This document shows positions 60,487 to 64,000 of a stretch of DNA of 64,000 nt, piece by piece (within the stretch, counting starts at the first letter, position 1; the number at the start of each line of letters is the position of its first letter). The notes beneath the pieces are model-generated. The model ran no database searches. It saw only the letters and a program-made list of their open reading frames with translations, and was not told where the DNA came from. A program made the position numbers and the translations under genes. The stretch is from JAFDVL01 sp963794955 (GTDB lineage: Bacteria; Acidobacteriota; Blastocatellia; RBC074): contig CAWCGF010000015.1 of assembly GCA_963794955.1 (NCBI GenBank), positions 372,001 through 436,000 on the forward strand. The letters are read 5' to 3'.

Positions 60487-60550
60487 AAAGGGGCAAAGGT
60501 TCAAAGAACAGCCATAGATTTAGGTGTTCCTTTGTCACTTTGTCCCTTTG
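60487..60550. repeat. inverted repeat downstream of the MBL gene
   Basis: CAAAGGGGCAAAGGTTCAAA and TTTGTCACTTTGTCCCTTTG form imperfect arms at 60487-60509 and 60526-60550. Possible terminator or mobile palindrome in the 275-base gap before the methyltransferase. Confidence 0.6.
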
Positions 60551-60676
60551 CGGTAAAACCAGAGTTCAATTTATGCCCGTTCAAGGTACAGCCCAGTTTT
60601 CCAATCAATACAGGGCAAAGCGGTTATCTGACGAAGTTTGACAGCGGCTTTCGCCCTTTCAACAAGGAGAAAAACC

Positions 60677-61492
60677 ATGAATGCCACAACAGAAATTGAC
60701 GCCTTGAAAGCAAAACTAAAAGCCACCTGGAGCGCAGGCGACTTTGACAAAATCGCACAGACCTATGCCCTTGGCGCAGCCGACTTCATCGCACGACTGG
60801 CGCTGAAACCGGGGACACGCGTGTTGGATGTTGCCTGCGGCTCCGGCAATTTATCGTTCCCGGCAGCACAGGCTGGAGCTATCGTGACGGGCATAGACAT
60901 CGCGCCCAACATGATCGCAACCGCCCGCGCCCGCGCTGCAACAGAAGGCGTAAAGATTCAATTCGACGAAGGCGATGCGGAGCAATTGCCCTACGAAGAG
61001 GCCTCCTTCGATGTCATCGTAAGCATGTTTGGCGCGATGTTTGCGCCGCGCCCGGAGTTGATCGTGGCTGAGTTGGCGCGCGTTTGTCGCTCCGGCGGAC
61101 AGCTTGCCATGGCGAACTGGACGCCAGCGGGGTTCATCGGGCAAATGTTCAAGCGCACGGCCTCTCACGTGCCGCCGCCAGCGGGCATGCCGTCGCCTGT
61201 TCTTTGGGGCGATCAAACAACCGTCAGCGAGCGGTTACAGGAGCAATTCACTTCCTTGCAACTCACCCCTCGCAAGATGCCATTTACGATGAAAATGACG
61301 CCGCCGGAAGTGGTCGAATATTTTCGTCAGTGGTACGGCCCGACACAGCGCGCCTTCGCGGCACTCGACGAAGCGGGGCAAGCCGCTTTGCGCTACGACC
61401 TGGAGCAGTTGTGGGCGCAGCACAATCAGGCGACGGACGGCACGACACACGTTGAAGCCGAATATTTGGAAGTGCTAGCGCAGCGAAAATGA
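60677..61492 (+). CDS. class I SAM-dependent methyltransferase
   Basis: 271 residues from the ATG at 60677 with AAGGAG 7 bases upstream. Motif I VLDVACGSGNLSFPAAQAG, acidic residue in TGIDIAPNMIATAR, motif II FDEGDAEQLPYEEASFDVIV and motif III MANWTPAGFIG place it with UbiE/ArsM-like small-molecule methyltransferases. Target unknown. A paired inverted repeat separates it from the sigma-factor gene on the same strand. Confidence 0.88.
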   Translation: MNATTEIDALKAKLKATWSAGDFDKIAQTYALGAADFIARLALKPGTRVLDVACGSGNLSFPAAQAGAIVTGIDIAPNMIATARARAATEGVKIQFDEGDAEQLPYEEASFDVIVSMFGAMFAPRPELIVAELARVCRSGGQLAMANWTPAGFIGQMFKRTASHVPPPAGMPSPVLWGDQTTVSERLQEQFTSLQLTPRKMPFTMKMTPPEVVEYFRQWYGPTQRAFAALDEAGQAALRYDLEQLWAQHNQATDGTTHVEAEYLEVLAQRK

Positions 61493-61514
61493 GGCCGCGA
61501 TGAGCGGAAGTAAG

Positions 61515-61594
61515 GCTGCGCACGTAGGAGCAAATTTATTACTGCTCTGAAAACAACCAGCCAAAGCGAAGGAGTTCGCTCCGACGTGCGCAGC
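61515..61594. repeat. inverted repeat, 17-bp arms
   Basis: GCTGCGCACGTAGGAGC at 61515-61531 and GCTCCGACGTGCGCAGC at 61578-61594, with one mismatch. A further hairpin, GGAGttcGCTCC, overlaps the right arm. It lies in the leader of the sigma-factor gene. Confidence 0.65.
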
Positions 61595-61663
61595 AGCGGG
61601 ATTTTGTCCAGCAATAATCCGGTTGGCTTCGGCTGGCGGTTTGTGGCAAACTTCCCGCACGTT

Positions 61664-62260
61664 ATGGCATCGCCCAATCCACAACCCGAAGAAGTCACGC
61701 GCCTATTGGTTGATTACAGTAAGGGCGATCAACAGGCGCTCGAACAACTTCTGCCGCTCGTTTACAATGAACTCCGCCGCCTGGCCGCAGGCTATTTGCG
61801 GCGCGAGCGCGAAGATCATACGTTGCAACCGACAGCACTTGTGCATGAAGCCTATTTGCGGCTGTTAGGACAAGACGTGGAATGGCAAAACCGCGCGCAT
61901 TTCTTCGGTGTCGCAGCCAATATGATGCGGCGCATTCTGGTAGACCATGCCCGCCAACACCAGGCGGAAAAGCGCGGCAGCGGCGAAGTCAAAATTGCGC
62001 TGGATGAGGCTATCAATCTTTCCAGCGAACGCGCCACTGATCTCATCGCACTTGATGACGCTCTCACCGCGCTGGCCGCATTCGACCCACAGAAAAGCCG
62101 GATGATTGAATTGCGCTATTTCGCAGGGCTGTCGGTCGAAGAAACCGCACAAGTGCTGGGCATCAGCATTGCCACGTTTTCACGACAATGGAAAACCACT
62201 AAAGCTTGGCTTTATCGTGAGATCACCAAAACCGCCGCAGAACAATCGGAAGCCAATTAG
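61664..62260 (+). CDS. ECF-type RNA polymerase sigma factor (Sig-70_X6/TIGR02999-like)
   Basis: 198 residues from the ATG at 61664, paralogous to the sigma factor at 24016: LLPLVYNELRRLAAGYLRRE, HTLQPTALVHEAYLRLLGQD, NRAHFFGVAANMMRRILVDH (region 2) and MIELRYFAGLSVEETAQVLGISIATFSRQWKTTKAWL (region 4). No Shine-Dalgarno is visible at this ATG; a start 78 bases upstream would add an unlikely tail. Unlike the first one, no kinase follows; the next gene is a convergent cytochrome c, so it is either an orphan or acts with a kinase elsewhere. Confidence 0.88.
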   Translation: MASPNPQPEEVTRLLVDYSKGDQQALEQLLPLVYNELRRLAAGYLRREREDHTLQPTALVHEAYLRLLGQDVEWQNRAHFFGVAANMMRRILVDHARQHQAEKRGSGEVKIALDEAINLSSERATDLIALDDALTALAAFDPQKSRMIELRYFAGLSVEETAQVLGISIATFSRQWKTTKAWLYREITKTAAEQSEAN

Positions 62261-62265
62261 CCCAA

Positions 62266-62688
62266 TTAACTTGGTTTGGGGCCAAGCGTTTTGAGGTACG
62301 CAACGACCGCTGCGGCATCCTCATGCGACAGGCGATAAGTTGGCATCGGAGGGCGCGGTTGTCTTCCACCAGGTAAGGTGCCCGTCTCTAAAAACTTCAC
62401 GGCGTCTGCTTCATTCAGGCTCGGTAATCCGGCAATGGCCGGAGCGGCGTTTGCCCAGACAGGCATTGGCACCGTCGGCGCAAAGCCAAGCGGGCTGCCC
62501 TGCAACTGACGCGCCTGATCGAATTCGCCTTTTTCATTGCGCGGGGAGTGACAATCGGCACACATGCCAATGTTATCTACAAGGTATTTTCCACGCGCCA
62601 GTTTTTGCGCCTGTGGATCGCTGGCCGCACAGCCCCAGGCCAGGGCAAGAGTGAAAACGAGACAAAACGACAAAATGATTCTTTTCAT
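62266..62688 (-). CDS. c-type cytochrome lipoprotein
   Basis: 140 residues from the ATG at 62688 (AAGGAG 6 bases upstream; the frame upstream has no such site). The signal ends in a lipobox (LALAWGC), so the mature protein should be lipid-anchored at Cys. One haem site, CADCH, lies about 45 residues in, and a distal Met ligand is likely in RPPMPTYRLSHEDA. It ends in VVAYLKTLGPKPS. Monohaem electron carrier of the periplasm. Its stop lies 5 bases from the stop of the convergent sigma factor gene. Confidence 0.85.
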   Translation of the reverse strand: MKRIILSFCLVFTLALAWGCAASDPQAQKLARGKYLVDNIGMCADCHSPRNEKGEFDQARQLQGSPLGFAPTVPMPVWANAAPAIAGLPSLNEADAVKFLETGTLPGGRQPRPPMPTYRLSHEDAAAVVAYLKTLGPKPS

Positions 62689-62837
62689 AGAAACTCCTTC
62701 TTCAGTATTCTTTTTACCCGTACATAAAATAACGCGTAAAATTGCTGGGAAAATTTCACGCGTAAAAAAATAATTGTGCCTGGGAGCTATCGTGAAGCGG
62801 AACAAGCCAAAGGCCTCTCTGACCTCTGCTGGACGGC

Positions 62838-64000
62838 CTACCGATTGTACTGCCGATGGAGACTGGCAATGACAGCGACGAGTTCCGCCGGTTCGACGGG
62901 TTTAGGCACGTGGTTCTGATAGCCCGCCGCTAAGGCCCGCACCCGATCTGCTGTCCGCGCATGAGCGGTGAGGGCAATGGCGGGGGTAGAGCGCCCCCGT
63001 TGGGCTTCCAGATCGCGCACCTGAATCATAAAAGAATAGCCATCTTCGCCGGGCATTTCGATGTCGCTGACAATCACATCAAATTGCGTTTCTGCGAGCG
63101 CCACCATCCCTTCTGCACTCGACTCCACTGTGACGACCGCTGCACCACTGCCGCTCAGCAGGCTTAAGAGCAAGTCGCGCGCATCCGGTTCGTCGTCCAC
63201 AACCAACACGCGTATCCCTTCCAGGCGGATGCCATAATCAGCGGGCAGATCAATGGCCGCACTCGGTCGCAGCGGTTCGGTTTGTGAGTGCTCCGGCGGT
63301 GCGCCGCCCAGCGGCAAGTGAATCGTGAAGGTTGCTCCTTGTCCTTCGCCGGGGCTTTGGACACTTACTGTACCGCCGTGCAGTTCCGTCAAATGACGCA
63401 CAATCGCCAAACCCAATCCCAATCCACCGTGCGGGCGTGTGATGGAGGAATCGGCCTGGCGAAAGCGGTCGAAAACGAATGGCAAAAATTCTGGCTTGAT
63501 GCCCGCCCCCGTATCAGCAATCGTAATTTCGAGTTGAGAGTCAAGCTGCTCAAGTTGCACCAAAACCGAGCCATCGCGCGGCGTGAATTTGATAGCGTTC
63601 GAGAGCAAATTCCAGACGATTTGTTGCAACCGCTCCGCATCACCGATAACCATGACATTGCGGGTAGGTAAGACCGGGTAAAGACCAACGCCTTTGGCTC
63701 CCGCGGTCGGACGCACCACGTTGAGCGCAGCTTCGATAATCGCCACCAAATCTACGGGGTGCAGGTCAAGGCGCATTTTGCCGCTGATGATGCGGGAGAC
63801 GTCGAGCAGGTCTTCGATCAGCCCGTTTTGCGAACGGGCGTTGCGCTCGATGGTTTCCAGGGCTTGCTGCGCTTTTTCGGCGGAGAGTTTGCCCGCCCGC
63901 AGCATTTTCGCCCAGCCCAGAATGCCGTTAAGCGGCGTGCGCAGTTCGTGCGAAACCGTGGCCAGAAAATCATCCTTGAGGCGATTGGCATCTTCCGCCT
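62838..64000 (-). CDS. hybrid sensor histidine kinase (5' part outside window)
   Basis: The frame enters from the right edge and encodes at least 387 residues. At its start is the dimerisation/phosphoacceptor motif FLATVSHELRTPLNGILGWA, with the His to be phosphorylated. The ATPase follows: NLLSNAIKFT (N box), ADTGAGIKPEFLPFVFDRF (G1/F box) and HGGLGLGLAIVRHLTELHGG (G2). A C-terminal receiver has VLVVDDEPDAR (acidic pair), FDVIVSDIEMPGEDG with the phosphorylated Asp, and Lys in NHVPKPVEPAELV. A sensor domain is expected upstream, beyond the window. A separate downstream phosphotransfer protein is likely needed, but no partner is adjacent. Confidence 0.92.
   Translation of the reverse strand, partial: AEDANRLKDDFLATVSHELRTPLNGILGWAKMLRAGKLSAEKAQQALETIERNARSQNGLIEDLLDVSRIISGKMRLDLHPVDLVAIIEAALNVVRPTAGAKGVGLYPVLPTRNVMVIGDAERLQQIVWNLLSNAIKFTPRDGSVLVQLEQLDSQLEITIADTGAGIKPEFLPFVFDRFRQADSSITRPHGGLGLGLAIVRHLTELHGGTVSVQSPGEGQGATFTIHLPLGGAPPEHSQTEPLRPSAAIDLPADYGIRLEGIRVLVVDDEPDARDLLLSLLSGSGAAVVTVESSAEGMVALAETQFDVIVSDIEMPGEDGYSFMIQVRDLEAQRGRSTPAIALTAHARTADRVRALAAGYQNHVPKPVEPAELVAVIASLHRQYNR

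Overview
The window most likely comes from an Acidobacteriota chromosome, possibly class Blastocatellia. This is an inference from gene families, not a marker gene: several very large Oar-type TonB-dependent receptors with a carboxypeptidase-regulatory N-terminus, a secreted repeat protein ending in what looks like the Solibacter-type C-terminal domain (TIGR03437), DUF1501 and planctomycete-type cytochrome (PSD1) proteins, ECF sigma/Ser-Thr kinase pairs, and LpxI, which points to a lipid A-bearing diderm. No rRNA, tRNA, CRISPR array, prophage or insertion sequence was recognised.

Layout. 1-3039 (minus): four minor-pilin/pseudopilin genes of a type IV pilus or type II secretion system; the last runs off the left edge. 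3562-6389 (minus): a secreted D-amino-acid pair (DSD1/D-threonine aldolase-like enzyme and D-aminoacylase-like amidohydrolase). 6498-8004: a small unknown protein and a PIG-L deacetylase. 8130-16046 (minus): the broken frame of a giant secreted protein with FG-GAP, Ig-like and ten MBG repeats. 16672-26851: a signalling block with an AAA-like/WD40 protein, a frameshifted TonB receptor, an ECF sigma factor and a kinase fused to a second AAA-like ATPase. 26859-35944 (minus): Gfo/Idh oxidoreductase, TPR-CHAT protein with apparently lost catalytic residues, DUF1501 and PSD1 proteins. 36152-40365: SDR, SPFH/NfeD pair, Uma2 nuclease, frameshifted lpxI, and a small gene followed by the remnant of an aspartic-protease-like gene. 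40461-54647 (minus): three sulfatases, a GDSL esterase, a beta-propeller protein and two giant TonB receptors, probably a sulfated-substrate uptake locus; four of these genes are joined by ATGA overlaps. 54731-64000: VOC protein, VapBC-like module, S9 peptidase, di-iron MBL protein, methyltransferase, second ECF sigma factor, cytochrome c lipoprotein and the 3' part of a hybrid histidine kinase.

Two features cut across the window. First, at least five genes carry single-base frameshifts; several can be closed by adding or removing one base, often in a short homopolymer, and the protein continues normally. Uncorrected sequencing indels are therefore as likely as gene decay. Second, the gaps between genes are rich in palindromic elements, mostly paired hairpins in opposite orientation with unrelated sequences but the same plan. 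One related palindrome sits in frame inside the PSD1 gene.

Gene starts were moved from the longest frame to an inner ATG wherever a Shine-Dalgarno sequence or signal peptide favoured it.
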